In this document: positions 34,534-42,753 of the stretch, in pieces
Layout: each line of letters starts with the position of its first letter
How positions within the stretch are numbered: position 1 is the first letter of the stretch
NCBI RefSeq assembly: GCF_035685805.1
Contig: NZ_DASSAB010000039.1
Coordinates: 32,179-96,178, forward strand
Source of the DNA: Dyella_A sp035685805
Lineage (GTDB): Bacteria; Pseudomonadota; Gammaproteobacteria; Xanthomonadales; Rhodanobacteraceae
Length of the DNA: 64,000 nucleotides
Reading direction: 5' to 3'
Notes under the pieces: generated by a model
Databases searched by the model: none
The model's input: the letters and a program-made list of their open reading frames with translations, nothing else
What the model was told of the DNA's origin: nothing
Program-made: the position numbers and the translations under genes

Positions 34534-35133
34534 TCACGCGGCTGCCGGTATCTGCCAGCGATACACCGGATGATGCGCCAGCGCGAGCATCTCGCGGTCT
34601 TCCACGGTGTCGCCGTAGGCATGCACGCGTGCGTACGCGTGCAGCGGGAATCGCTCCAGCACGCGCGCGGCCTTGGCCGGGCCGGTGCAGTCGCCACCGC
34701 GGTAGCCGCCGGTGAGGTGGACCCCGTCGGCATCCAGCTCGCTGCAGATGAGCTCCAGGCCGTGGGCACGACACCACGGCACCAGGTAGGCATCCAGCGA
34801 CGCCGACACCACCACGATGCAATCGCCGCGGGCGCGGTGCCAGGCGATCCGCGCCATCGCTTCGGGGCGCAGCACGCGCGGCAGGCGCTCGCGCGCATAG
34901 CGCTCGCCCAGCGCGCGGATCGCGGCGTGCTCGCGCCCGGCCAGCACGTGCGCCGTCACCCGCCGCCGCACCGCGGGGCCGGAGATCAGCCGCAGCTTGT
35001 AGCCCAGCCAGGGCCACAGCAGCTTGCGCCAGGCGCGCCGCCGGAACCTGCGCGGGGTCGCGTACGACAGGAACGGCGTGTAGGTATCGCCGGTGGTGAT
35101 GGTGCCGTCGAAATCGAACAGGGCCAGATCCAT
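34534..35133 (-). CDS. HAD-superfamily (SerB-like, subfamily IB) phosphatase
   Basis: 199 aa. All four HAD motifs can be seen: ALFDFDGTITTGDTY (nucleophile Asp), VVVSASLDAYLVPW (motif II Ser), the Lys of GPAKAARVLE and VHAYGDTVEDREML (acidic motif IV). The helical cap is inserted after motif I, as in HAD-IB phosphatases related to SerB and PgpC. The substrate is unknown; phosphoserine or phosphatidylglycerophosphate-like compounds are possible. It is divergent from the manganese exporter gene. Confidence 0.82.
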   Translation of the reverse strand: MDLALFDFDGTITTGDTYTPFLSYATPRRFRRRAWRKLLWPWLGYKLRLISGPAVRRRVTAHVLAGREHAAIRALGERYARERLPRVLRPEAMARIAWHRARGDCIVVVSASLDAYLVPWCRAHGLELICSELDADGVHLTGGYRGGDCTGPAKAARVLERFPLHAYARVHAYGDTVEDREMLALAHHPVYRWQIPAAA

Positions 35134-35218
35134 GCGCGCTCATTGCTCCTTGCAGCAGGCGGCGCAGCATAGGGCGCGCGGCGGTCGCCGGAAAGGCATG
35201 AGTCCGGTATCATGCGCC

Positions 35219-35358
35219 GGTCATTGGGGAGTAGCCGCTCTTCTTCCGAAGAGGCTTGCGTCAACACACTTGGCCCACCGGCCATGGCGCAAGCAGCCCA
35301 CCTGCCTGGCAAGACCTTTGACCACACATCTCCGCATGGGCCGGGGAGACGTGTGGTC
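35219..35358 (+). promoter_or_regulatory. yybP-ykoY-type manganese riboswitch
   Basis: Lies upstream of a UPF0016 manganese exporter gene. It holds the conserved GGGGAGTAGC (35226-35235) and GCAAGACCTTTG (35309-35320) parts of the yybP-ykoY consensus. GGTCATTGG (35219-35227) can pair with CCTTTGACC (35315-35323) as P1, 7 of 9 positions. A second hairpin, GACCACAC with GTGTGGTC (35320-35327 and 35351-35358), uses the same GACC bases, so the two folds exclude each other, as expected for a switch. Ligand Mn2+ is known for the family. Confidence 0.85.
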
Positions 35359-35389
35359 AACCGTCTTTCGACCGGCCCGGACGCATTCC

Positions 35390-35968
35390 ATGGAAGCCCT
35401 CCTCGTATCTGCCGGCGTTGTCGCCCTGGCGGAAATCGGCGACAAGACCCAGCTGCTCGCCTTCATCCTCGCCGCGCGTTTCAAGAAGCCGCTGCCGATC
35501 ATCGCGGGCATTCTCTGCGCCACGCTGGTCAACCACGGCCTGGCCGGCGCGCTCGGTGCGTGGATAACCTCGGTGGTGAGCCCCGGCGTGATGCGCTGGG
35601 TGCTGGGCGCGTCGTTCATCGGCATGGCGATCTGGACGCTGATTCCCGACAAGATCGAAGAAGAGGAAACCCAGGTCGCCAAGCGGGTGGGCGTGTTCAC
35701 CGCCACGCTGGTGACGTTCTTCCTCGCCGAGATGGGCGACAAGACGCAGATCGCCACCGTGGCGATGGCCGCGCACTACCCCAACCCGCTGATGGTGGTG
35801 GCCGGCACCACGATCGGCATGCTGATCGCCGACGTGCCGGCGGTGTTCGTGGGCGACCGCCTCGCCGCGAAGATCCCGATGAAACTGGTGCACTCGATCG
35901 CCGCCGCGATCTTCGCCGCGCTGGGCATTGCCACGCTGCTGGGCGCCGGTGCCAGGCTCGGGTTCTGA
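35390..35968 (+). CDS. UPF0016/GDT1-family manganese exporter
   Basis: 192 aa with six membrane helices. Both halves carry the family signature E-x-G-D-K-(S/T): ALAEIGDKTQLLAF (near residue 15) and FLAEMGDKTQIATVAM (near 113). Bacterial members (MneA, MntX-like) export Mn2+, protecting against metal excess. The conserved MEALLVSAGVVALAE begins at ATG 35390, though an in-frame ATG at 35336 lies inside the riboswitch. The riboswitch upstream fits induction by high manganese. Confidence 0.9.
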   Translation: MEALLVSAGVVALAEIGDKTQLLAFILAARFKKPLPIIAGILCATLVNHGLAGALGAWITSVVSPGVMRWVLGASFIGMAIWTLIPDKIEEEETQVAKRVGVFTATLVTFFLAEMGDKTQIATVAMAAHYPNPLMVVAGTTIGMLIADVPAVFVGDRLAAKIPMKLVHSIAAAIFAALGIATLLGAGARLGF

Positions 35969-36077
35969 GCCACCGGTGCCAGGTCGGGCCGGCGGCAGCC
36001 GGCTCGACCTTGGTCGCAGCGTGAGCGTGGCGCGGCCTCGATACACTGGCAGACCCATCTCCCCGAGGGCCTGCCGC

Positions 36078-36767
36078 ATGCTGACGTTCTACTACCACCC
36101 CACCCCGAACCCGGCCAAGGTCGCGCTGTTCCTGGAGGAAGCCGGTCTGCCCTATGAGCTGGTGCCGGTGGACACGCGCAAGGGCGAGCAGCACGCGCCG
36201 GCGTATACCGCGATCAACCCGAATGCCAAGGTGCCGGCGCTGGTCGACGGCGAGGTGACCGTGTTCGACTCCAACGCGATCCTGCTCTACCTGGCCGAAA
36301 AGACGGGCCGCTTCCTGCCGCCGGACACGCCGGCCGAGCGCGCGCAGATGCTGTCGTGGCTGATGTTCGTGGCCACCGGCATCGGCCCCTACTCCGGCCA
36401 GTGCGTGCACTTTCGCCACTACGCGCCGGAGCCGAAGCAGTACGCGCTCAACCGCTACGACTTCGAGGCGTGGCGGCACTGGAAGATCCTCGACGCGCAC
36501 CTGGCCGATCGCCGCTACATGCTCGGCGATCAGTACACGCTGGTCGACATGGCCGTGTGGGGCTGGGCGCGGATGGTGCCGTACATCCTCGGCGGCGAGG
36601 CAGCGTGGGAGCAGCTGCCGCACGTGAAGCGCCTGCTGGACGAGATCAATGTGCGGCCGGCGGCACAGCGGGCCGAGGCGCTGAAAGAGCGCCACGCATT
36701 CAAGTCGGTGGTGGACGAGGATGCGCGCAAGGCGCTGTTTCCCCAGAACGCGCGGCTGGACAGCTGA
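36078..36767 (+). CDS. glutathione S-transferase family protein
   Basis: 229 aa. The thioredoxin-fold N-terminal domain begins YYHPTPNPAKVALFLEEAGL and contains NPNAKVPALVDGEVTVFDSN with the glutathione-contact segment (VPAL and the following Asp-Ser). An all-helical C-terminal domain follows, with YMLGDQYTLVDMAVWGWARM, the GST C-terminal capping motif. The family resembles YfcG/nu-class disulfide-bond oxidoreductases. No neighbour suggests a substrate. Confidence 0.87.
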   Translation: MLTFYYHPTPNPAKVALFLEEAGLPYELVPVDTRKGEQHAPAYTAINPNAKVPALVDGEVTVFDSNAILLYLAEKTGRFLPPDTPAERAQMLSWLMFVATGIGPYSGQCVHFRHYAPEPKQYALNRYDFEAWRHWKILDAHLADRRYMLGDQYTLVDMAVWGWARMVPYILGGEAAWEQLPHVKRLLDEINVRPAAQRAEALKERHAFKSVVDEDARKALFPQNARLDS

Positions 36768-37113
36768 GGCGCCGCCAGCGTCGCGACCAGCCGGCCCGGC
36801 GGCTCGTTGGAGCAGTCGTGTGCCGCGGCCGGCAGGGCTTCGACGCAAGGCGCCTGATGTGTGGATGCGGCGCCCGCCGCGTCGGGTGGGGCTCGCGGCG
36901 GGAGCAGGATTTACCGCAGGGTCCGCTGCGCCGTTGAGCCGTTAGCCGCTGTGCCGTTGAGCCGGCGGATCACGACGACGCGCTGCCGCAGATCCCCGAT
37001 GCGGCAGGCCGTAAGGCTGAGCGACCGCGGATCGATGCGCTACCCATGCGGAGCGGGCCGCGTCGATCCGTCCATTGCGGCAGCCGCACCGCGGCGCTTC
37101 TTTCGCCGGCTAT
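36768..37113. other. 346-bp spacer without a convincing gene
   Basis: Only short low-complexity repetition (GCCGTTGAGCCG-like units near 36930-36970) was seen. Frames that cross this stretch on the plus strand are shadow frames with Arg/Ser/Ala-rich translations. Confidence 0.4.
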
Positions 37114-37467
37114 TCAGGCCTTGCGCGACGCCTTCAGCCGCCGTGCGCTGTCGCGCACGTCGACGTCGAAAAGCACGGCAAGCGTGCCGGCCGCCGAGGT
37201 GCCCGCGATCGCAAACCGGAGGCCCTCGCGGGTGGGCAGCCGACCGGCCAACTCGCGCACGGGCGCCTCCGGCAGGTGCAGTTGGCAGCGCGCCGCAGGG
37301 CCCTCCAGGTGCGCCTCGTCGAACGGGTGCAGCTGTAGTGCGAGACGCAACGCGAACGTTTCGCCAGCTTGCGTCGCGGCGTCAACCGGCTGGCCTCGCA
37401 GCAGCGCGGCCAGCTCGTCCTCGTCGATGCGCACGCGCAGTTGCTGGGCGTCGAACTGCAGTTTCAT
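37114..37467 (-). CDS. small protein at the end of the molybdenum cofactor operon
   Basis: 117 aa. The start MKLQFDAQQLRVRIDEDELA resembles a small family often found beside molybdopterin genes (recalled as DUF7009), but I am not certain of that. The remainder is beta-rich with short hydrophobic strands and ends in a basic tail. It lies 16 bp after moeA on the same strand and is the last gene of the cofactor operon. No catalytic motif is seen. Confidence 0.6.
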   Translation of the reverse strand: MKLQFDAQQLRVRIDEDELAALLRGQPVDAATQAGETFALRLALQLHPFDEAHLEGPAARCQLHLPEAPVRELAGRLPTREGLRFAIAGTSAAGTLAVLFDVDVRDSARRLKASRKA

Positions 37468-37483
37468 GGCGGTCTCCCGAAGC

Positions 37484-38734
37484 TCAGGCGAGCGGATGCA
37501 ACGGCAGCGCCGTGCCGGCATCGAGGCTGGCAACTTCGACCAGACGGCCGGCGGCACAGTCGCCGGCGTCCTCGTCGAGCACCACCCAGCCGTCCGACTG
37601 GGCGAACGGCAGAATGCGGAACGGCTGCTGCTGCGGCATCACGCGGGCGCGCAGATGGCCTTCGGCATCCACGAAGAACGTGGCGCGAAGAAAATGGCGT
37701 AGCCCCGCCTTGGGCTGCTGCGGCGTGTCGAGCAGCGCGTGCACCACCGGCTCGTCGCCCTGCCCCAGCAGGGTGCGCAGCACGGGCGCCACGAAGAAAC
37801 GCATGCCCGCGGCGACCGCCATCGGCGTGCCGGGCAGTGCCATCACCAGCGGGCCATCCGGCAGCGTGGCCGCCAGCAGCGGCTTGCCCGGACGCATTGC
37901 CACCTTGTGGAATAGCTCGCTGGCGCCGAGCTGGCGCAGCGCCTCGGGGACGAAGTCGTAGCGGCCCATCGATACGGCACCGGTGCTCACCACCAGGTCC
38001 GCACCTGCACGCTGCGCGCGGCGCAGCGCATCGGCATAGGTCACGGCGGTGTCGTCCACCACCTCGCACGACAGCACCTGCGCGCCCGCGAGAGCGAGCG
38101 CTGCCGCCAGGTACGGGCCGTTCGACGCATAGATCTGCCCGTCCACCAGCGGCTGGCGCGGGTCGACCACCAGCTCCTTTCCGGTACCGATCACCACCAC
38201 CCGCGGGCGGCGCTGCACCTGCACCTCGGGCACGCCGATCGCGGCCAGCAGCATCAGCTGCGCCGGTTGCAGGCGGGTGCCCGCGGTCAGCACGATCGCA
38301 CCGGACGCCACGTCCACGCCGGCATGGCGCACGTTCTGGCCCTCGCCGAGTTCGTCGCGCAGACGAATGCGCCGCGGCGTGCCGTCCGGCGCGGCGTCCA
38401 GCAGCTCGGTACGTTCCACCGCCACCACGGCATCCAGCCCGTCCGGCAGGCGCGCGCCGGTCATGATTTCCCAGGCGCCGCCCTCGGCACGGCGGGCCGC
38501 GTCCCCGGCGGCCTGCGACCCGTGCACCACGTGTTCGCTGCCGGCCTCCAGCGGTTCGGGCGCGGCCAGCGCGTAGCCGTCCATCGCGGCGTGGTCGAAC
38601 GACGGCAGCGCAATCAGGCTGGTCACCGGCGCGGCAAGCACGCGGCCCAGCGCGTCACCGACGGCGCAGCGCTCGGAGGGCAGCCGTGCGGCAACTGCGC
38701 GCAGGCGGGCGATGGCGTCGTGGTAAAGGATCAT
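37484..38734 (-). CDS. moeA: molybdopterin molybdenumtransferase (MoeA), first paralogue
   Basis: 416 aa. MoeA domain order and motifs are visible: LPSFDHAAMDGYALAA, then WEIMTGARLPDGLDAVVAVE, the Asn-Gly-rich VDGQIYASNGPYL, TGAVSMGRYDFVPEAL and ALPGTPMAVAAGMRF. The protein inserts molybdate into adenylylated molybdopterin. Two segments differ from typical MoeA: SGGVSVG is STGAVSMG, and LPGNPVS is LPGTPMA. It follows the MoaE-MoeB-rhodanese gene by 22 bp on the same strand. A second moeA is at 42754. The start at 38734 precedes MILYHDAIARL. Confidence 0.9.
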   Translation of the reverse strand: MILYHDAIARLRAVAARLPSERCAVGDALGRVLAAPVTSLIALPSFDHAAMDGYALAAPEPLEAGSEHVVHGSQAAGDAARRAEGGAWEIMTGARLPDGLDAVVAVERTELLDAAPDGTPRRIRLRDELGEGQNVRHAGVDVASGAIVLTAGTRLQPAQLMLLAAIGVPEVQVQRRPRVVVIGTGKELVVDPRQPLVDGQIYASNGPYLAAALALAGAQVLSCEVVDDTAVTYADALRRAQRAGADLVVSTGAVSMGRYDFVPEALRQLGASELFHKVAMRPGKPLLAATLPDGPLVMALPGTPMAVAAGMRFFVAPVLRTLLGQGDEPVVHALLDTPQQPKAGLRHFLRATFFVDAEGHLRARVMPQQQPFRILPFAQSDGWVVLDEDAGDCAAGRLVEVASLDAGTALPLHPLA

Positions 38735-38756
38735 CGGCGTGCCGGGTGCCGCGGCA

Positions 38757-40346
38757 TCAGGACGACGCGCCCGGCGCGAGCGCCGCCACGCCACCGGCCA
38801 GCGACCATGCGTCGACACCGCGCTGGCGCAGCGTGCGTGCCGCGTGCGTGCTGCGCTTGCCGCTGGCGCATACCAGTAACGCGGGGCCGTCGATTCCGGC
38901 CAGCGAGCAGGCGGCAATCTCGCCGGACGGAATGCGCAGCGAGGTGACGTGCAGCGGCGCGGCAGTGATCTCGTCTGCCTCGCGCACGTCGACCACCGCA
39001 TAACCGGCAGCGATGGCATCGTCCAGGTAATGGAATTGCCGCTCGATGTCGCCGTCGGCTTGCGCCTGCTCCAGCGCGGCCCGGGCAACCGCCACGCAAC
39101 CACCATGCAGCGCGCAGCCGGACGCGGCGTCGATCGGCAGGCGCTGGCTGGTGCCGTCGAGCAGATTCACCAGTTGCAGCGCGTGATCCGCCGGGCGCGG
39201 CAGGCCGAGCAGCAGCTTCAGCGCTTCCATCGCCTGCATGGTGCCGAGCACGCCGGGCACCGGGCCAAGCACGCCCGACTCCACGCAGCTGCCGGCCAGG
39301 CCGGGCGCCGGCATGTCGGGCCACAGGCAGCGCAGGCACGGTTCGCCGGGCACGGCCGTGACCACCTGCAGCTGCCCTTCGTACTGGTAGACGCTGGCCA
39401 GCACCAGCGGCGTGCCGGTGAGCACGGCCGCGTCACTGGCGAGATAGCGGCTGGCGAGGTCGTCGGTACATTCGACTACCAGGTCGTACTGGGCGAACAC
39501 GTCGAGCGCGGTCTGTGCGGTCAGCGGCTCGGCGTAGGTCTGCACCTGCACCGAGGGGTTGAGCGCGGCGACGCGGCGCGCGGCGAGGTCGACCTTGCGC
39601 TGTCCGACGTCGCGCGCGTCGTACATCACCTGACGATGCAGGTTGCTGGCGTCGAGCACGTCGTGGTCGACGATGCCCAGCGTGCCTACACCCGCACCGG
39701 CGAGGTAGCTGATCACCGGCACGCCGAGGCCGCCGGCGCCGATCACCAGCACGCGGGACGCGGCGAGTTTGGCCTGGCCGGATGCGCCCACGTCGCGCAG
39801 GCGGGTCTGGCGGGAGTAGTCGGGCGTGAACTCCTTGGCCGTCACCTCGTGATGATGCTCATGCGTATGCGTATGACCGTGGTGATGGCCGTGCAGGTGC
39901 GGCGCTTCCATCTCGTGCGCGCGCTCGGTGTGCGAGCAGGCGACCCAGGCCGTATCGCCTTCCAGGTAGTGCTCTTTCTTCCAGATCGGCAGGCGGTGCT
40001 TGATCTCGTCAATGATGTAGCGGCAGGCGCGGAACGCCTCGTCGCGGTGCGGGGCGGAGGCGCCGATCCACACGGCGAGGTCGCCGATCTTCAGGTCACC
40101 CACGCGATGCACGGCGCTGGCCGCCAGCACGCCGTAGCGTTCGGCGGCTTCGGCCAGGATGCGCTCGCCCTCGGCGATGGCCAGCTCGGTGTAGGCCTCG
40201 TATTCCAGGCCGCTCACCTCGCGGCCCTCGTTGTTGTTGCGCACCCAGCCCTCGAACGCGCAGAAACCGCCACTGCCGGGATGCTGCAGCTCCTCGCGTA
40301 GCTTGGCGAGATCGGCCGGGGCCGCGGTGAGATCGAAGCGCATCAT
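38757..40346 (-). CDS. MoaE - MoeB (ThiF) - rhodanese triple fusion
   Basis: 529 aa. Residues about 1-150 are MoaE (GFCAFEGWVRNNNEGREVSG, IGASAPHRDEAF, WKKEHY with catalytic Lys), the large subunit of molybdopterin synthase. A His-rich linker (HLHGHHHGHTHTHEHHHE) follows. Residues about 170-420 are a MoeB/ThiF adenylyltransferase (VIGAGGLGVPVISYLAGAGV, zinc pair CLRC). Residues about 430-529 are a rhodanese with active Cys in LLVCASGKRSTHAARTL. Together these cover activation of MoaD, its sulfuration and cofactor synthesis. The start ATG overlaps the moaD stop by 4 bases. Domain order is unusual. Confidence 0.92.
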   Translation of the reverse strand: MMRFDLTAAPADLAKLREELQHPGSGGFCAFEGWVRNNNEGREVSGLEYEAYTELAIAEGERILAEAAERYGVLAASAVHRVGDLKIGDLAVWIGASAPHRDEAFRACRYIIDEIKHRLPIWKKEHYLEGDTAWVACSHTERAHEMEAPHLHGHHHGHTHTHEHHHEVTAKEFTPDYSRQTRLRDVGASGQAKLAASRVLVIGAGGLGVPVISYLAGAGVGTLGIVDHDVLDASNLHRQVMYDARDVGQRKVDLAARRVAALNPSVQVQTYAEPLTAQTALDVFAQYDLVVECTDDLASRYLASDAAVLTGTPLVLASVYQYEGQLQVVTAVPGEPCLRCLWPDMPAPGLAGSCVESGVLGPVPGVLGTMQAMEALKLLLGLPRPADHALQLVNLLDGTSQRLPIDAASGCALHGGCVAVARAALEQAQADGDIERQFHYLDDAIAAGYAVVDVREADEITAAPLHVTSLRIPSGEIAACSLAGIDGPALLVCASGKRSTHAARTLRQRGVDAWSLAGGVAALAPGASS

Positions 40347-40585
40347 CCGCCGGCCACCGGGGGGATGAACACGACCGTGTCGCCGTCGGCGAGCGCGCGA
40401 TTCCAGTCGCTGAACTGGGTGTTGACCGCCACCTTGAGCGCGTCGACGGGCAGCGTGAAACCGTGGCGCGCGCGCAGCTCGTCGTACAGGTCGCGCAGGG
40501 TGACTGCAGCGGTGCTCACCTGCTCGGTGCTGGCACCGGCCTGTTCGCGCAGCTGCGCGTAGTACTGCAGGTTCACGCGGGTCAT
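40343..40585 (-). CDS. moaD: molybdopterin synthase sulfur-carrier subunit
   Basis: 80 aa, ubiquitin-like. The C-terminus ends VVFIPPVAGG with the required Gly-Gly tail, which is adenylylated by MoeB and then thiocarboxylated. YYAQLREQAGASTEQV near the N-terminus fits MoaD. Its start overlaps the mobA stop and its stop overlaps the fusion gene start, each by 4 bases, so the three are translationally coupled. Confidence 0.92.
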   Translation of the reverse strand: MTRVNLQYYAQLREQAGASTEQVSTAAVTLRDLYDELRARHGFTLPVDALKVAVNTQFSDWNRALADGDTVVFIPPVAGG

Positions 40586-41175
40586 GGTTGCGACTCCAGC
40601 TGGCGCTGCATCTGTGCGAATTCCTCCGGGGTGTTGATGTTGTCCAGCGCGTCGCCGGGGGCGGGCAGCAGGACGATGTCGGACTGGATCAGCGCCTTGC
40701 GCGGGCAGTAGCTGCCGGCATCAAAGCGGGCCTTCAGCCGTGCATGGCTGGACGGCTCCCACAGCGCGCACAGCGGCTCGGGCAGCTCGTCGAAGCGGCT
40801 GGTGAAGACGGTGGCGTCCTTCGCCGGATCGCGCGCGGCGATCAGGGCGCGCAGCGTGGCCTCGTCCAGTCGTGGCAGGTCGCAGGCGATGACCAGCCAG
40901 GCGGCCTCCGGATGGGCATCCTGCGCTGACAGGATGCCCGCGGCCGGCCCCACCGCATCGTAGGTGTCGACCAGCTGCGGCAGCTGCCCGCGCAGCGGAT
41001 CGTCGCGCTGCGTCTCGCGCACCGAGACGAAGGCGCGTTCGGTGACGGCCGACAGCACGCGCCAGGCGCGCAGAAGCTGCGGCTCGCCGGCGTAGCTGAG
41101 CTGCGCCTTGTCGCGCTGCATGCGCTGGCTGGCGCCGCCGGAAAGCAGCAGGCCGTAGATGGGCGCGGCGCTCAT
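40582..41175 (-). CDS. mobA: molybdenum cofactor guanylyltransferase
   Basis: 197 aa. The nucleotide-binding loop LLLSGGASQRMQRDKAQLSY (residues about 9-28) is the MobA signature. Later WLVIACDLPRLDEATLRAL contains the metal-binding Asp, and DNINTPEEFAQM is typical of the C-terminal segment. It attaches GMP to the cofactor for DMSO-reductase-family enzymes. Overlaps moaC upstream and moaD downstream by 4 bases each. Distinct from the MocA-like gene at 2316. Confidence 0.92.
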   Translation of the reverse strand: MSAAPIYGLLLSGGASQRMQRDKAQLSYAGEPQLLRAWRVLSAVTERAFVSVRETQRDDPLRGQLPQLVDTYDAVGPAAGILSAQDAHPEAAWLVIACDLPRLDEATLRALIAARDPAKDATVFTSRFDELPEPLCALWEPSSHARLKARFDAGSYCPRKALIQSDIVLLPAPGDALDNINTPEEFAQMQRQLESQP

Positions 41176-41669
41176 GCGCCCGCCTGCCGGTAGTCGAGGT
41201 CGCTCTTGCCGCCGGTCTTGCCCAGCAGGCGCACTTCGGCGATGACGATGTCGTGCGACATCGCCTTGCACATGTCGTACAGGGTGAGCGCGGCGACGCT
41301 GGCACCGGTGAGCGCCTCCATCTCCACGCCGGTGCGGCCTTCGCAGGACACCGTGCAGACGATGCGCGCCTCGACTCCCTCCATCGCGATGTCGATGTGG
41401 CACTTGTCCAGCGCCAGCGGGTGGCACAGCGGAATGAGCTGCGAGGTGGCCTTGGCGCCCATCACGCCGGCGAGGTTGGCCACCGTGAGCACCGCGCCCT
41501 TGGGTGTGACGTAGCTGGCGCCGTGCAGCTGCGCGGCGACCTCGGCGGGAAACACCACGCGCGCCTGCGCCTGCGCCGTGCGCCGCGTGACGGCCTTGCC
41601 GCCGACGTCGACCATCTGCGGCTGGTGCGCGTCGTCGAGGTGGGTGAGCTTGCTGGGAGTACTGGCCAT
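41172..41669 (-). CDS. moaC: cyclic pyranopterin monophosphate synthase accessory protein MoaC
   Basis: 165 aa. The start VDVGGKAVTRRTAQAQARVV and the conserved KATSQLIPLCHPLALDKCHI, GVEMEALTGASVAALTLYDM and KAMSHDIVIAEVRLLGKTGG segments are diagnostic. MoaC acts with MoaA in the first step, turning the rearranged GTP intermediate into cyclic pyranopterin monophosphate. It lies 18 bp after moaA and overlaps mobA by 4 bases. Confidence 0.95.
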   Translation of the reverse strand: MASTPSKLTHLDDAHQPQMVDVGGKAVTRRTAQAQARVVFPAEVAAQLHGASYVTPKGAVLTVANLAGVMGAKATSQLIPLCHPLALDKCHIDIAMEGVEARIVCTVSCEGRTGVEMEALTGASVAALTLYDMCKAMSHDIVIAEVRLLGKTGGKSDLDYRQAGA

Positions 41670-41687
41670 GGAATTCCGTCGGGCGAC

Positions 41688-42752
41688 TCAGCCGCCGATG
41701 TAGTGCATCTCGATCTTCGGGCGCGAGCGCTGTCGGCGCTCTTCGCGTTCCTCGCTGTAGCGGTCCGCGCGGTTGAGCCAAACCTGGCGCAGGCGTTGGC
41801 GCACGGCCTCGTCGCTGCTGCCGTCGCGCAAGGAGGTGCGCAGGTCGGTGCCCTGCACGGCGAACAGGCAGGTGTAGAGCGTGCCTTCGGACGACAGGCG
41901 GGCTCGCGAGCAGTCGCCGCAGAACGGCTGGCTCACCGAGGAGATCACGCCGATCTCGCCCTGCCCGTCGCGGAAGCGGAAGCGCGTGGCGACCTCGCCC
42001 TCGTACTTGGGCGGCAAGGCGTCCAGCGGCCAGCGCGCGTCGATTGCCGCGATCATTTCGGCCGAGGGCACTACGGCGGCGCGGTTCCAGTCGTTGCGAT
42101 TGCCCACGTCCATGTATTCGATCAGCCGCGGGATGATGCCGCTGCCGCGGAAGCGCTCGATCAGCTCGAGCACGCCGTGCTCGTTCACCCCGCGCTGCAC
42201 GACCGTATTGAGCTTGATGCCCTGCGGGAAGCCGACCGCCTGCGCCGCTTCGATGCCGCCGAGCACGTCATCCAGCGCGCCGCGGCCGCCGCTCATGCGG
42301 TGGAACAGCGCGGGGTCGAGCGTGTCCAGGCTGACGGTGACGCGATCGAGGCCCGCGTCGCGCAGGTCCTGCGCGTGGCGCCCCAGCAGCACGCCGTTGG
42401 TGGTCATGGCCAGGTCGGTAATGCCGGGGATGCGCCGCAGCCGCGCCACCAGTTCGGCCAACCTGGGCCGCAGCAGCGGCTCGCCGCCGGTGAGGCGCAG
42501 CTTGCTCACGCCGAGCGAGGCGGCGATGCGGCTGATGCGCTCGATCTCGTCGAAGCTCAGCCGCTCGTCGTTGCGCAGAAAGGTGAAGTGCTCGCCGTAG
42601 GTGGACTCCGGCATGCAGTACGGGCAACGGAAATTGCAGCGGTCCATCACCGAGATGCGCAGGTCGTGCATCGGGCGGCCGCGCTGGTCCAGCGGCGCGT
42701 CCAGCGACGGCACTTCGGCGGCGATCTCGGTGATGGCGTGCGGATCGGTCAT
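41688..42752 (-). CDS. moaA: GTP 3',8-cyclase (radical SAM)
   Basis: 354 aa. The radical SAM cluster motif is in SVMDRCNFRCPYCMPE (Cys-x3-Cys-x2-Cys) near residue 40. The second iron-sulfur cluster near the C-terminus is shown by QPFCGDCSRARLSSEGTLYT followed by Cys (three Cys). The protein ends HYIGG with the Gly-Gly tail needed for activity. It starts molybdenum cofactor synthesis from GTP. It begins 1 base after the stop of the second moeA. Confidence 0.95.
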   Translation of the reverse strand: MTDPHAITEIAAEVPSLDAPLDQRGRPMHDLRISVMDRCNFRCPYCMPESTYGEHFTFLRNDERLSFDEIERISRIAASLGVSKLRLTGGEPLLRPRLAELVARLRRIPGITDLAMTTNGVLLGRHAQDLRDAGLDRVTVSLDTLDPALFHRMSGGRGALDDVLGGIEAAQAVGFPQGIKLNTVVQRGVNEHGVLELIERFRGSGIIPRLIEYMDVGNRNDWNRAAVVPSAEMIAAIDARWPLDALPPKYEGEVATRFRFRDGQGEIGVISSVSQPFCGDCSRARLSSEGTLYTCLFAVQGTDLRTSLRDGSSDEAVRQRLRQVWLNRADRYSEEREERRQRSRPKIEMHYIGG

Positions 42753-42753
42753 G

